Shown here: one piece after another, positions 7,601 to 16,983 of the stretch
How positions within the stretch are numbered: the first letter of the stretch is position 1
Layout of the letters: every line of letters begins with the position of its first letter
Assembly (NCBI RefSeq): GCF_000382425.1
Contig: NZ_KB908294.1
Location: 62,001 to 126,000, forward strand
DNA: 64,000 nt
Direction: 5' to 3'
Source of the DNA: Empedobacter brevis NBRC 14943 = ATCC 43319
GTDB taxonomy: Bacteria; Bacteroidota; Bacteroidia; Flavobacteriales; Weeksellaceae
Program-made: the position numbers and the translations under genes
Notes under the pieces: generated by a model
What the model saw: only the letters and a program-made list of their open reading frames with translations
Databases searched by the model: none
Told to the model about the DNA's origin: nothing

Positions 7601-9055
7601 ATGAAAACATTATTTTATTCAATACTTACGCTTTGTTCTTTGACAGCCTTTGGGCAAGAAAAAACCTATTCTTTTGATAAAAAAGTTTCTTACAAAATCA
7701 ATTTACCAGATGAATATCGTGTTTATTTAGAAGGACAAAAAGAGTTGCTATTTGTTACATATATCACAAAAGATGCTGTTTTAGGAACCTCAGAAGGAGG
7801 TCCTTATGTATCGGGAAGTTTTAATAAAGAATCTTTCTTTATTCATAACAACAGGTTCTTTGATGTATATGCCAATTCATTAGAAAATCAATTATCAATA
7901 AAAGCACCTTATTATTATGAAGGTGTTTCTGAAGATAATTTAAAACCTTATTCAGACAACTTGTTTGAAAAATTTGTTTCGGTAAAAAACTTAAATTCAT
8001 CTGCAACCATCAATGGATATACTTGTAATGAATATGAATTGACTTCTAAAACAGAATTTGAAAACAAAACATCAACATTATGCATTGACGAGAAAAATGC
8101 TATAAATAATGTAGCTATCATGTTTCCTCAAATAAAATTAAAAGGACTTTTAGTGAGGTATGATGCGGGAGATTTTAATGGATTAACAATTCAAAATATT
8201 GCAAATTCTAATGTAAAAGTAACATTCGATGAGAAAAAAGAAATCGAAAACTTTACAAACGAAATAGCAAAAAAGAAACTGGAGTATGATAATCTTATGG
8301 CCGCTGTAGATTCTACATCTCCTGTTGCTGCTTACACACCGGATAATCGTTACGAAGACCCAATCATTAATTATTACACGTATCAAACATCAGACAACAA
8401 CAATATCAATAATCTTTTTGGAACTATTGCTTCATTAAATTATAGTTTGGTTTACACGGATAATGACTATGATGGAAATCCAGATATTGATCGTTCAGCA
8501 GCATTATCAACGGCTCAAGGTTCTACCGCTCAATTGATCAAACAATTCAAAAAAAATAAATTAGCAAACAAAAGCGAGGTAAAAGAATTAAATCATCTTT
8601 TCAAAACATATTTTGACGATGCCAAAAAGTTTAAATTAACGGAAGTCTCTTCTGACTATGACGAAGCTGCTGTAGCAGTAGATTCTGCTGTTTCAGCTGT
8701 GTCTATGGCAGATTATTACGATCCTTACATTTCAGCTTACAAAACAACTGATATTAATACAATTGATCTGGCAATCGACAATCCTAACGTTCAAGATTTC
8801 ATGAAAGTTGCTCCTGAACACTGTAAAGATTTAAAAACTAAAATTCCGACTTTTACAGACAAAGAATTAGGAAACTTAGTTTACAATTATGCAGGCCAAG
8901 TGTGTGATTTGTACATCTATCAAAGCGGAAGTGTTGGTTTACCTGAAACAATTGATGCCATGAGAAAAAGTGTTTTAGAAATTAACAATAAATACGATAA
9001 ACTGAAAAAAGAAGACAAAGAAAAATTAACCACTTTCTTGAATTCTTTGGATTGA
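7601..9055 (+). CDS. Secreted/periplasmic protein of unknown function, long paralogue
   Basis: The 484-residue protein has a Sec signal peptide (cleavage probably after FG of LTAFGQ, about residue 19). Residues 20-215 resemble the shorter product encoded at 9077-9781: both share a C-rich core, NGYTCNEYELTS...TLCIDEKNAINNV followed by LKGLLVRYD in this one. The second half, absent from the paralogue, has an Asp-rich loop YTDNDYDGNPDIDRS (about 283-297) resembling a calcium-binding EF-hand/type-3 loop, and two further Cys-containing segments. No enzyme motif is seen. It lies between the two transketolase halves. Function not recognised. Confidence 0.8.
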   Translation: MKTLFYSILTLCSLTAFGQEKTYSFDKKVSYKINLPDEYRVYLEGQKELLFVTYITKDAVLGTSEGGPYVSGSFNKESFFIHNNRFFDVYANSLENQLSIKAPYYYEGVSEDNLKPYSDNLFEKFVSVKNLNSSATINGYTCNEYELTSKTEFENKTSTLCIDEKNAINNVAIMFPQIKLKGLLVRYDAGDFNGLTIQNIANSNVKVTFDEKKEIENFTNEIAKKKLEYDNLMAAVDSTSPVAAYTPDNRYEDPIINYYTYQTSDNNNINNLFGTIASLNYSLVYTDNDYDGNPDIDRSAALSTAQGSTAQLIKQFKKNKLANKSEVKELNHLFKTYFDDAKKFKLTEVSSDYDEAAVAVDSAVSAVSMADYYDPYISAYKTTDINTIDLAIDNPNVQDFMKVAPEHCKDLKTKIPTFTDKELGNLVYNYAGQVCDLYIYQSGSVGLPETIDAMRKSVLEINNKYDKLKKEDKEKLTTFLNSLD

Positions 9056-9076
9056 TAATTATCAAATACATCCATA

Positions 9077-9781
9077 ATGAAAAAGTCTATCAGCTTCATC
9101 TTAATAATTTTGACAAGTTTTGCTTTTGCTCAAATGCAATCGTATAAATTTGAAAACGTTATACAATATCGTATCAAAAGTGATTTCTATTCAGATTTTC
9201 TGGATATTTTATCAACAAAAGATAACAAAGCCCATTTGATGATTACACGAACTCCTATGGGAAATTTTGCTTCATTAAAAGTAAACGACAACATGTATTC
9301 GGTTTACAGTGAAGAAAAGAATCCTAAGGTTTTTAAAATTGATTTTGAAGGCACAAAAGATTTATTAGGAAATGCTTTTTTAGTAACTGATAATCCTAGT
9401 TTAACGAATTCAATTATCGGAAATAGTTATGTTGCAAACAGAACAGGTAAAAAAGAAACGATTTTAAATCAAAAATGCGAAGTGTACAACATTTTTAGAA
9501 AAGATAACAACAAGGATGATGGCACAGAAATTTGTATTGATACAAATTCTACTATCAACACCGTTCCGTTTATCAATTCTGAACTAAATTTAAAAGGCTT
9601 GGTTTATCGAGTTGGGCAAAATATTGTTTTAGAAAATGTCGAAACATTAGAAAATTGGATAAAAAAGAGCGCTGAAGACAACGAAGAAATTAATATTTCA
9701 CCAAATGATTTTATTTATCAATTTGATGAAAAAACAGAATTAGAAGAATACAAAAACGAATACAAAAAACAAAAACAATGA
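9077..9781 (+). CDS. Secreted protein of unknown function, short paralogue
   Basis: The 234-residue product has a signal peptide ending near FAFAQ (residue 19). It is related to the N-terminal half of the preceding gene product: YKFENVIQYRIKSD matches YSFDKKVSYKIN, and the Cys pair in LNQKCEVYNIF...EICIDTNSTINTV with LKGLVYRVG matches the same core. The C terminus is charged and lacks the second half of the larger paralogue. Its TGA overlaps the ATG of the transketolase C-terminal subunit (ATGA, 9778-9781), so its translation is probably coupled to a central-metabolism gene. Confidence 0.8.
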   Translation: MKKSISFILIILTSFAFAQMQSYKFENVIQYRIKSDFYSDFLDILSTKDNKAHLMITRTPMGNFASLKVNDNMYSVYSEEKNPKVFKIDFEGTKDLLGNAFLVTDNPSLTNSIIGNSYVANRTGKKETILNQKCEVYNIFRKDNNKDDGTEICIDTNSTINTVPFINSELNLKGLVYRVGQNIVLENVETLENWIKKSAEDNEEINISPNDFIYQFDEKTELEEYKNEYKKQKQ

Positions 9782-10722
9782 TAGACTTAACATACACAGA
9801 AAAAAAAGATACCCGTAGTGGATTCGGAGATGGATTAACGGAACTAGGAAGAACGAATCCAAATGTTGTTGCATTATGTGCTGACTTAATTGGTTCATTA
9901 AAAATGGATCAATTTATCAAAGAAAATCCGGAACGTTTTTTCCAAATTGGGATTGCAGAAGCAAACATGATGGGAATTGCTGCAGGTTTAACAATAGGTG
10001 GTAAAATTCCGTTTACAGGTACATTTGCAGAATTTTCTACAGCACGTGTATATGATCAAATTCGCCAATCCATTGCATATTCTAATAAAAATGTAAAAAT
10101 AGCTGCTTCTCATGCAGGTTTAACATTAGGAGAAGACGGAGCAACTCATCAGACATTAGAAGACATCGGTTTAATGAAAATGCTACCAGGAATGGTTGTG
10201 ATCAATCCATGTGATTACAATCAAACTAAAGCGGCTACAATTGCTGCTGCGGAATATGAAGGTCCTGTTTACTTGCGTTTCGGACGTCCTGCTGTTCCTG
10301 TTTTCACACCTGCTGATCAAAAATTTGAAATTGGAAAAGGAATTTTAATGAACGAAGGATCAGATGTAACGATTGTCGCTACCGGACACTTGGTTTGGGA
10401 ATCTTTAGTTGCCGCTGCAGAATTAGAAAAAGAAGGAATTTCTTGTGAAGTGATTAATATTCATACAATCAAACCTTTGGATGAAGAAATCATTTTAAAC
10501 TCTGTAAAGAAAACCGGTAAAATTGTGACTGCTGAAGAGCATAATATTTTAGGAGGTTTAGGCGAATCTGTAGCCCGAGTTTTAGCTCAAAAACTACCAA
10601 CAAAGCAAGCTTTTGTTGCCGTTAATGATAAATTCGGTGAATCAGGAACACCATCAGATTTAATGAAAAAATATGGTATCGATTCAACTGCTGTCATTGA
10701 GAAAGTAAAATCTTTACTTTAA
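9778..10722 (+). CDS. Transketolase, C-terminal subunit
   Basis: The 314-residue protein holds the pyrimidine-binding and C-terminal domains of transketolase. FFQIGIAEANMMGIAAGLTIGGK contains the family glutamate that activates TPP; GEDGATHQTLEDIGLMK and VYLRFGRP are further signatures, and the C-terminal domain starts near DVTIVATGHLV. Together with the protein encoded at 6733-7578 it should give one working enzyme. It overlaps the secreted-protein gene by four bases and ends before a strong terminator. Confidence 0.93.
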   Translation: MIDLTYTEKKDTRSGFGDGLTELGRTNPNVVALCADLIGSLKMDQFIKENPERFFQIGIAEANMMGIAAGLTIGGKIPFTGTFAEFSTARVYDQIRQSIAYSNKNVKIAASHAGLTLGEDGATHQTLEDIGLMKMLPGMVVINPCDYNQTKAATIAAAEYEGPVYLRFGRPAVPVFTPADQKFEIGKGILMNEGSDVTIVATGHLVWESLVAAAELEKEGISCEVINIHTIKPLDEEIILNSVKKTGKIVTAEEHNILGGLGESVARVLAQKLPTKQAFVAVNDKFGESGTPSDLMKKYGIDSTAVIEKVKSLL

Positions 10723-10741
10723 ATCGATTCCTAAACATCAT

Positions 10742-10770
10742 AAAAGGAGCTTATTTTAAGCTCCTTTTTA
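10742..10770 (+). terminator. Terminator after transketolase C-subunit
   Basis: AAAAGGAGCTTA pairs perfectly with TAAGCTCCTTTT, with a short T-rich loop and trailing T. Confidence 0.85.
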
Positions 10771-10925
10771 GTAAATTAGAAAATGATATTTCAAATCATT
10801 TAGGTTGGTCAATAAGCAAAAAAGTGCTATTTGATCCATAGGTCTTTTGCAAAATTAGACTATCTTATCCGAATAAAAAATACTCATTAATTAGTATTAT
10901 TTATTAAACTAACGAACGTTTATTC

Positions 10926-11699
10926 ATGAAAAAAAAAGGTCAGAAATCATTCGAGGAGTACGTCCGTACCGTAAAAAAATTTTGGAGCGAGAATACTGAG
11001 AAAAGAATTAATTCTGTAGAGAAGAATAATTTTAAAACGATTGACGATTTTTTACAAGTCTATGGAAGTCTTTCTATTGGAGAATATTTTATGTATATCA
11101 TCAATCCAAATAAAGGTACTTTTGAATATGTTTCTCCTCAAGCAGAATCGATGTTAGGTTATCGAACAGATGAGTATAGTGCTGAATTGTGTGTTCAAAT
11201 GGTTCATCCTGAAGATTTAGAATATGTGATTGATATTCAGAAAAAAATTTCAAATTTCAGTATGGAAATCATCCCGGAAGAAAGAACCAATTATAAATTC
11301 ACCTATGATTTTCGTGTGATCGATATTAACGGAGGTGTTCATCAAATCCATCTTCAGCACTTCTTTTATGAATTGGGTAAAAATCTCCTTCCAAACCGTG
11401 TTATTTGCTTAGCTACTGATATTACTCTATTAAAAGTTGCAGGCACTCCTAAAATGCATATTTACAGTATTAAAAACGGTTTAAACAGTCTTTTAAATTC
11501 GACTATAAATTCAGCGCTTCAATTAACAAAAAAGGAAAAGGAAATTATTGAATATTTGGTCAAAGGTTATACAAGTCAGGATATAGCCGATGCCATAGGA
11601 CTGAGTAAACATACAGTTGATACACATCGAAGAAATATGTTGAAGAAAAACGATTGTTCTAACACTTCAGAACTATTCAGTCTTTATTTTAAAAAGTAG
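10926..11699 (+). CDS. PAS-domain LuxR-type transcription regulator
   Basis: The 257-residue protein has a PAS fold (about 50-165: YIINPNKGTFEYVSPQAESMLGY and a PAC-like YDFRVIDINGGVHQIHLQHF) and a C-terminal LuxR helix-turn-helix (about 198-255: LTKKEKEIIEYLVKGYTSQDIADAIGLSKHTVDTHRRNML). There is no receiver domain or kinase, so it looks like a one-component sensor. This PAS-HTH layout is common in Flavobacteriia. No partner gene is adjacent. The stop codon lies only a few bases from the 3' end of convergent rnpB. Confidence 0.85.
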   Translation: MKKKGQKSFEEYVRTVKKFWSENTEKRINSVEKNNFKTIDDFLQVYGSLSIGEYFMYIINPNKGTFEYVSPQAESMLGYRTDEYSAELCVQMVHPEDLEYVIDIQKKISNFSMEIIPEERTNYKFTYDFRVIDINGGVHQIHLQHFFYELGKNLLPNRVICLATDITLLKVAGTPKMHIYSIKNGLNSLLNSTINSALQLTKKEKEIIEYLVKGYTSQDIADAIGLSKHTVDTHRRNMLKKNDCSNTSELFSLYFKK

Positions 11700-11703
11700 A
11701 AAA

Positions 11704-12005
11704 AGCAAGCCGATAAGCCGGGTTCTGTCATTTTAGATTTAAAATGCTTTGTCATTTATCTAGGATTTAAGTTACCTTAAATTTCTATCTGCCTACCCCC
11801 CAGCAACGAACGAGTAGCTCTTAACTGCTGGTATACATGGCATTGCTCCGCATAGAGTTTACCTGGTTTCACTACAGCCGAACTGTACATACTTTCTGTT
11901 GCACTTGTCCTCGCCTTCCGACGGACGGGCGTTACCCGCTATGCTTACTCTGTGGAGCCCGGACTTTCCTCTTCAAATAAATTTGAAGCGACAAAGTGGC
12001 TTGCT
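11704..12005 (-). ncRNA. rnpB: RNase P RNA (bacterial type A)
   Basis: Read on the minus strand, this region holds the conserved RNase P blocks: GAGGAAAGTCCGGGCTCC near the 5' end, GAAACCAGGTAAACTC in the middle, GGGGGGTAGGCAGATAGA, and ACAGAACCCGGCTTATCGG near the 3' end. The ends AGCAAGCC and GGCTTGC pair to form P1. Length is about 302 nt. A TACATTTG promoter box six bases before the 5' end supports the start. It trims the 5' leader of tRNA precursors. End positions may be off by a few bases. Confidence 0.94.
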
Positions 12006-12010
12006 AAGCG

Positions 12011-12018
12011 CAAATGTA
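12011..12018 (-). promoter_or_regulatory. -7 box of the rnpB promoter
   Basis: TACATTTG on the minus strand ends six bases before the inferred RNA start, the expected spacing. No good -33 match. Confidence 0.55.
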
Positions 12019-12037
12019 CGGTAAAAGTTAGCAAAAT

Positions 12038-12075
12038 AAAAAAAGGCTCAAACATTTTGTTCAAGCCTTTCTTTT
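12038..12075 (-). terminator. Terminator of clpC
   Basis: On the minus strand AAAGGCTTGAACA pairs with TGTTTGAGCCTTT (two adjacent G-T wobbles), followed by a T-run. It separates clpC from rnpB. Confidence 0.8.
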
Positions 12076-12090
12076 ATAGAAACTTAGATA

Positions 12091-14616
12091 TTACTCTGAT
12101 TTTTCTTCTTTTGCTTTTCCTTTTACAGAAATTTTAACCCCATCCTTTGCCTCATTTAAGTCAAGAATTAATTGATCTCCTTCACTAATTACAGCATTGA
12201 TGATTTCTTCTGCCATTGGATCTTCAATGTATTTTTGAATTGCACGTTTCAATGGGCGCGCTCCATAATCTTTATCAAATCCTTTATCAGCAATGAAATT
12301 CTTCGCTTCTTCTGTTAATTCGATATGGTAATTTAAAGCTGTTAAACGTTCAATCAAACTCGCTAATTCTATATCGATAATTTTCATAATATCTTCCTTC
12401 GTTAAAGAATTAAAGAAGATGATATCGTCAATACGATTTAAGAATTCTGGTGCAAAAGCACGTTTCAATGCCGTTTCAATTGTTGATTTAGCTCGTTCAT
12501 CGGCAGAATCTTTCTTCGAAGAAGTTCCAAATCCAACACCATCGCCAAATTCTTTTAATTGTCTTGTACCAATATTAGATGTCAAAATGATAATTGTATT
12601 ACGGAAATCTACTTTACGCCCTAAACTATCTGTTACATGACCATCATCTAAAATTTGTAATAAGATATTGAAAACGTCCGGATGTGCTTTTTCAATCTCA
12701 TCTAACAAAATTACAGCATACGGTTTACGGCGAACGGCTTCTGTCAATTGACCACCTTCTTCATAACCAACATAGCCTGGAGGTGCTCCTACTAAGCGAG
12801 AAACAGCAAATTTCTCCATGTATTCAGACATATCAATTCTAATCAATGCATCGTTAGAATCAAAAATCTCTTTTGCTAGAACTTTTGCTAATTGTGTTTT
12901 ACCAACTCCTGTCGTTCCCAAGAAAATAAATGAACCAATTGGCTTGTTAGGATCTTTCAATCCTGCACGATTACGCTGAATTGCTTTCACAACTTTTGCC
13001 ACCGCTTCGTCTTGACCAATTACTTTTCCTTTCATTAACTCGTTCATTTGAGCTAATTTTTTCAATTCTTTCTCTGCAATACGATGCACCGGTACACCTG
13101 ACATCAACGAAACAACTTCCGCTACATTTTCTTCAGTAACCGTTTCTCTATTCTCTTTCGACTCTTGCATCCATTGTGCTTGAGCACGCTTTAAATCGCT
13201 TTCAATTTGTTTTTCAGAATCGCGTAAACGAGCTGCTTCTTCATATTTTTGAGATTTTACAACTTTCGTTTTTTCTTCGCGAACCTCTTCCAGTTTCGCT
13301 TCAAGATCTAAAATTTCTTGCGGAACCTTAATATTCTTAATATGCACCCGAGAACCAGCTTCGTCTAAAGCATCAATTGCTTTGTCTGGTAAGAAACGAT
13401 CTGTAATATAACGTGTTGTCAGATTAACACAAGCTTGTAACGCTTCGTCTGTATAATTTACATTATGATGCGCTTCATACTTATCTTTGATGTTATGCAA
13501 AATTTGTAACGTTTCTTCCGGCGTAGTTGGTTCAACCATTACATTTTGAAAACGACGAACCAAAGCGCCGTCTTTCTCAATATATTGACGGTATTCATCT
13601 AACGTTGTTGCACCAATACATTGTAGTTCTCCTCGCGCTAGAGCAGGCTTGAACATATTAGAAGCATCTAAAGAACCTGTAGCTCCTCCTGCTCCAACAA
13701 TCGTATGCAATTCATCAATAAAAAGAATAATGTCATCATTTTTCTCTAATTCATTCATGATGGCTTTCATACGTTCTTCAAACTGCCCTCGGTATTTTGT
13801 ACCGGCAACTAATGAAGCCAAATCCAGAGTTACCACACGTTTGTTGAATAGTACACGCGAAACTTTACGTTGTACAATTCGTAATGCCAAACCTTCTGCA
13901 ATAGCAGATTTACCTACACCTGGCTCTCCAATCAATAATGGATTGTTCTTTTTACGACGAGAAAGGATCTGAGAAACACGTTCTATTTCTTTTTCTCGTC
14001 CAACAACAGGATCCAATTTTCCTTCTTGCGCAATCGCAGTTAGATCACGTCCAAAATTATCTAAAACAGGTGTTTTACTTTTTGACGTAGATTTACTTGC
14101 AGATGCTTTTTCATAATCGTTGTCTGCATCTCCTCCATCAAAAGAAGGATTTTCGGCACGAGGCGACTGGATTTCTTCGTCCTGAAATTGAAATTTGAAC
14201 TCTTCCTTAACTGTATTATAATCGATATCCAATTTATTCATCAATTTTGTAATCGGATCGTTTTCGTTACGAAGAATACACAATAACAGATGGATTGTAT
14301 TTACAGTTGGACTTTTAAACAATTTTGCTTCTAAGAATGTTGTTTTCAACGCTCTTTCTGCTTGCTTTGTCAAACTCAAATTCTTTATATTATTTCCAGG
14401 AGTTTCTTTAGCTGGGTTAAGGTTTTCTATTTTTTGACGCATCTCGTCCAAATCAACATTCAATGCTTCTAAGACAGAAATGGCTTTCCCTTCACCGTCG
14501 CGAATAATCCCCAACAGAAGGTGTTCCGTTCCTATTTGGTCGTGGCCTAATCTCAACGCTTCTTCCTTACTATAAGAAATAACGTCTTTTACTTGTTGTG
14601 AGAAATTATCGTTCAT
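12091..14616 (-). CDS. clpC: Clp protease ATP-binding subunit ClpC
   Basis: The 841-residue HSP100 unfoldase feeds proteins to ClpP. Two Clp N repeats (residues 1-140), a Ser/Asp-rich linker, AAA domain 1 with Walker [10 protein letters not shown] (near 230), a UVR segment (near 440-475: [16 protein letters not shown]), AAA domain 2 with GTTGVGKTQ (near 575), and the C-terminal small domain are all present. The internal UVR separates ClpC from ClpB and ClpA. A TATATTTG box is 24 bases upstream. No CtsR/McsAB genes are next to it, unlike in Firmicutes. Confidence 0.96.
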   Translation of the reverse strand: MNDNFSQQVKDVISYSKEEALRLGHDQIGTEHLLLGIIRDGEGKAISVLEALNVDLDEMRQKIENLNPAKETPGNNIKNLSLTKQAERALKTTFLEAKLFKSPTVNTIHLLLCILRNENDPITKLMNKLDIDYNTVKEEFKFQFQDEEIQSPRAENPSFDGGDADNDYEKASASKSTSKSKTPVLDNFGRDLTAIAQEGKLDPVVGREKEIERVSQILSRRKKNNPLLIGEPGVGKSAIAEGLALRIVQRKVSRVLFNKRVVTLDLASLVAGTKYRGQFEERMKAIMNELEKNDDIILFIDELHTIVGAGGATGSLDASNMFKPALARGELQCIGATTLDEYRQYIEKDGALVRRFQNVMVEPTTPEETLQILHNIKDKYEAHHNVNYTDEALQACVNLTTRYITDRFLPDKAIDALDEAGSRVHIKNIKVPQEILDLEAKLEEVREEKTKVVKSQKYEEAARLRDSEKQIESDLKRAQAQWMQESKENRETVTEENVAEVVSLMSGVPVHRIAEKELKKLAQMNELMKGKVIGQDEAVAKVVKAIQRNRAGLKDPNKPIGSFIFLGTTGVGKTQLAKVLAKEIFDSNDALIRIDMSEYMEKFAVSRLVGAPPGYVGYEEGGQLTEAVRRKPYAVILLDEIEKAHPDVFNILLQILDDGHVTDSLGRKVDFRNTIIILTSNIGTRQLKEFGDGVGFGTSSKKDSADERAKSTIETALKRAFAPEFLNRIDDIIFFNSLTKEDIMKIIDIELASLIERLTALNYHIELTEEAKNFIADKGFDKDYGARPLKRAIQKYIEDPMAEEIINAVISEGDQLILDLNEAKDGVKISVKGKAKEEKSE

Positions 14617-14639
14617 TTTATTATTTAAGCTGTCTTTAA

Positions 14640-14647
14640 CAAATATA
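14640..14647 (-). promoter_or_regulatory. -7 box of the clpC promoter
   Basis: TATATTTG on the minus strand, 23 bases before the clpC ATG. No clear -33. Confidence 0.45.
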
Positions 14648-14735
14648 ATTATTCTGATAGACTATAGCATAAATTATGCCTATGTCCGAAATGATTTAAT
14701 GAATCCTTAAAATAACGAATTATTGTCTATTAATT

Positions 14736-15386
14736 TCAAAATAGCTGACAATATTTCATATCAATTCTTAAAGAATTCATAACAATTTGAGAAATAGATG
14801 TCGTCGCCAGAAAATCATATAAATCGCCTCTGTTCATTTTCAATCGGTTCTGCAATTCAAAAATATCATTTGAAGAAAGAGAGCCACTTGATTTAAAAAT
14901 ATGATCGATTTCTTCTCTTCTTTTAGGAGTATACAGTGTAGATGAACACCAAGTTACAACCTTTTCCTTCGACACATCTTTTACTTTCAATTCTTTTTCA
15001 TTCCAAAACAAAAGATAAGCATTTTTAGTTGGTCTTTCAAAAACAAAAATTGTAAAAGGAGCAATATCTGACAATTTTTCCGATTTAATAAACTCATTTA
15101 CAGATTTATATTTCAGTAAATTTAGAAGTATAATTCCTCTGCTTTCTCTGTATTTTTCTTTAAAAGAGACCGGTTTTTCTTCTCCTCCATTCAAAATACA
15201 AGCAACATATTGTTCCGAATAAAATATCCAAGTCCCTCTTGCGCGTTCGTCCACAGGAGAAAAATACGTTTTTTCAAAACGCTGTTGTTCTATAATTTCT
15301 TTGGAAGAAGAACGGTTAATTTCCTCATCCCGATTATGTGATAACACGAATTCTTCTTCATTTCTATAAAAACTGACTATACACAT
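14736..15386 (-). CDS. NRDE-family (TANGO2-like) protein
   Basis: This 216-residue product begins MCIVSFYRNEEEFVLSHNRDEE, with the defining N-terminal Cys2 and the NRDE motif at about residues 18-21. Family members resemble N-terminal-nucleophile hydrolases; TANGO2 has been linked to lipid and heme handling in eukaryotes, but the bacterial role is unclear. I start at 15386 so that Cys follows Met as in the family; an in-frame ATG at 15398 would add four residues. It is divergent from the DinB gene, with the two -7 boxes only six bases apart. Confidence 0.85.
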   Translation of the reverse strand: MCIVSFYRNEEEFVLSHNRDEEINRSSSKEIIEQQRFEKTYFSPVDERARGTWIFYSEQYVACILNGGEEKPVSFKEKYRESRGIILLNLLKYKSVNEFIKSEKLSDIAPFTIFVFERPTKNAYLLFWNEKELKVKDVSKEKVVTWCSSTLYTPKRREEIDHIFKSSGSLSSNDIFELQNRLKMNRGDLYDFLATTSISQIVMNSLRIDMKYCQLF

Positions 15387-15405
15387 CTCATTTTTCAATT
15401 TACTT

Positions 15406-15427
15406 CAAATGTAAAAATTTATCTTTG
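15406..15427. promoter_or_regulatory. Divergent -7 boxes (NRDE and DinB genes)
   Basis: TACATTTG on the minus strand (15406-15413) and TATCTTTG on the plus strand (15420-15427) point away from each other with six bases between. The two promoters would compete for the same DNA. Confidence 0.45.
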
Positions 15428-15436
15428 CAAAGAATT

Positions 15437-15934
15437 ATGAGTATTCAGAAAACCATATCACATTCTTTTGATGAAATGAAATTCATTCTTTTGCAATTTG
15501 ACGATACGTCCTATCAAAAAGAATTGAACGTTATTTCTAACGCTTCTGTTGGCCAGCATTTTCGTCATATCATCGAGTTTTACGATTGCTTTATTGATGC
15601 GCAAAAAAGCGGTTATATTTGTTACGATGACAGAAAACGTAACCGGATACTGGAAACTTCTGTTGTTGAAACTCTACGTACATTAAATAATTTAAAATTG
15701 AATATTGAACGTTTAAATTTAGAAACATCAATTCAATTAAGACAAAATTATTACGGCGAAAATTTCACGATTCCTACAACAAATTATCGCGAATTGATGT
15801 ATTGCTTTGATCATAGCGTTCATCATTTTGCCTTGATAAAAATTGCGATTGGAACTCATCTTCCTGCAATTAAAATTCCTCATAATTTTGGGGTTGCTTC
15901 ATCAACCATTGCTTTTCAAAATCTTGAAAAATGA
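15437..15934 (+). CDS. DinB-like four-helix protein
   Basis: The 165-residue protein has the DinB/YfiT layout: His in ASVGQHFRHIIEFYDCF (about 40-55) and a second His group in MYCFDHSVHHFALIKI (about 120-135), which form the metal site in this superfamily. Such proteins are metal-dependent thiol-related transferases or hydrolases; this member's reaction is unknown. The ATG at 15437 is preferred over a TTG at 15425 because of the promoter box. Its stop overlaps the next ATG (ATGA). Confidence 0.75.
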   Translation: MSIQKTISHSFDEMKFILLQFDDTSYQKELNVISNASVGQHFRHIIEFYDCFIDAQKSGYICYDDRKRNRILETSVVETLRTLNNLKLNIERLNLETSIQLRQNYYGENFTIPTTNYRELMYCFDHSVHHFALIKIAIGTHLPAIKIPHNFGVASSTIAFQNLEK

Positions 15935-16917
15935 ATCCAAAAATTGCGAAGTGGACACAATACGAATTTTGGCCATTCTGGTTATTTTATGGACCATTGA
16001 CACCTTGGTACATTTACAAAATTTTTCAGGCAGGTGCGCCAGCCTATTTTTGCTCAGTCAATCCCAATATGAAATGGGGAGGTTTTATCGATTATTCAAA
16101 AATAGATTTACTGAATCAAATTGATGAAAATTATAAACCAAAAACTTTTTTTTTCGAAGAATTTACTACGCAAAATATTCCATTCAACTTTCCATTTGTC
16201 GCAAAACCAAACACTGGAGAACGTGGAATTGGAGTGGAATTAATTCGAAACACTACCGATTGGTTCTCTTATTTAGAACAAAATAATCGGAATTTAATTT
16301 TACAGGAATACATCCAGTCTACTATGGAATTTGGTGTTTTTTATGTTCGAATGCCGAAAGAAAAAACAGGAAAAATCATTTCAATTACTGCAAAAAATTT
16401 TTTGACATTTACAGGAAATGGAACATCAACATTGAAGGAATTAATTGAGCAAAATTTAAGAGCATTTTACAGAAAAGAATATTTGTTCAAGCGCTATCAA
16501 AGTGAGCTAAATTCAATCCTCAATAAAGATGAAAAACTATTGGTAGAACCAATTGGTAATCACAGTAGAGGAACAACTTTTTTGGACGGCTCTTCTTTAA
16601 AAACTCAAAAACTAGAAGAAACAATCGATTATGTTGCGCAAAAAATTGAAGGCTTTTATTATGGACGCATCGATTTGAAAGCAAAAAGTTTGGAAGATTT
16701 CCAGAACGGAAATTTTGTCATACTCGAAATTAACGGAGCCAATTCGGAAGCGACACATATTTACGATCCTTCATTTCATTTGCTAAAAGCCTATAAAGAA
16801 GTTATTAAACATTTAAATTATCAACATAAAATTGCCATTCAAAACCATCAATTAGGTGTAAAATGGACCGATTGGAAGTTGCTTGCAAAAGAATTATTCA
16901 AACGATATCAATCCTGA
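15931..16917 (+). CDS. ATP-grasp-like protein
   Basis: The 328-residue protein shows an ATP-grasp arrangement: PFVAKPNTGERGIGVELI (about 87-105, nucleotide-binding loop), LILQEYIQSTMEFGVFYVR, and a C-terminal GRIDLKAKSLED...FVILEINGANSEATHIYDP that supplies the Asp/Glu/Asn metal ligands. Similar bacteroidetal proteins are labelled D-alanine-D-alanine ligase-like, but the N-terminal part (WPFWLFYGPLTPWYIY) does not look like Ddl. It is probably a carboxylate-amine ligase of unknown substrate. It overlaps the DinB-like gene by four bases. Confidence 0.72.
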   Translation: MNPKIAKWTQYEFWPFWLFYGPLTPWYIYKIFQAGAPAYFCSVNPNMKWGGFIDYSKIDLLNQIDENYKPKTFFFEEFTTQNIPFNFPFVAKPNTGERGIGVELIRNTTDWFSYLEQNNRNLILQEYIQSTMEFGVFYVRMPKEKTGKIISITAKNFLTFTGNGTSTLKELIEQNLRAFYRKEYLFKRYQSELNSILNKDEKLLVEPIGNHSRGTTFLDGSSLKTQKLEETIDYVAQKIEGFYYGRIDLKAKSLEDFQNGNFVILEINGANSEATHIYDPSFHLLKAYKEVIKHLNYQHKIAIQNHQLGVKWTDWKLLAKELFKRYQS

Positions 16918-16983
16918 TTTACCAAAATTGGCAGTTTATCCGAAAAGGAATAATGATTGAAAGAAGTTTTTGAAACCAATTTT

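Noticed and set aside
12419-13972. Plus-strand open frames opposite clpC
   Set aside because: Antisense shadows of a strongly conserved gene; no family resemblance and no promoter.
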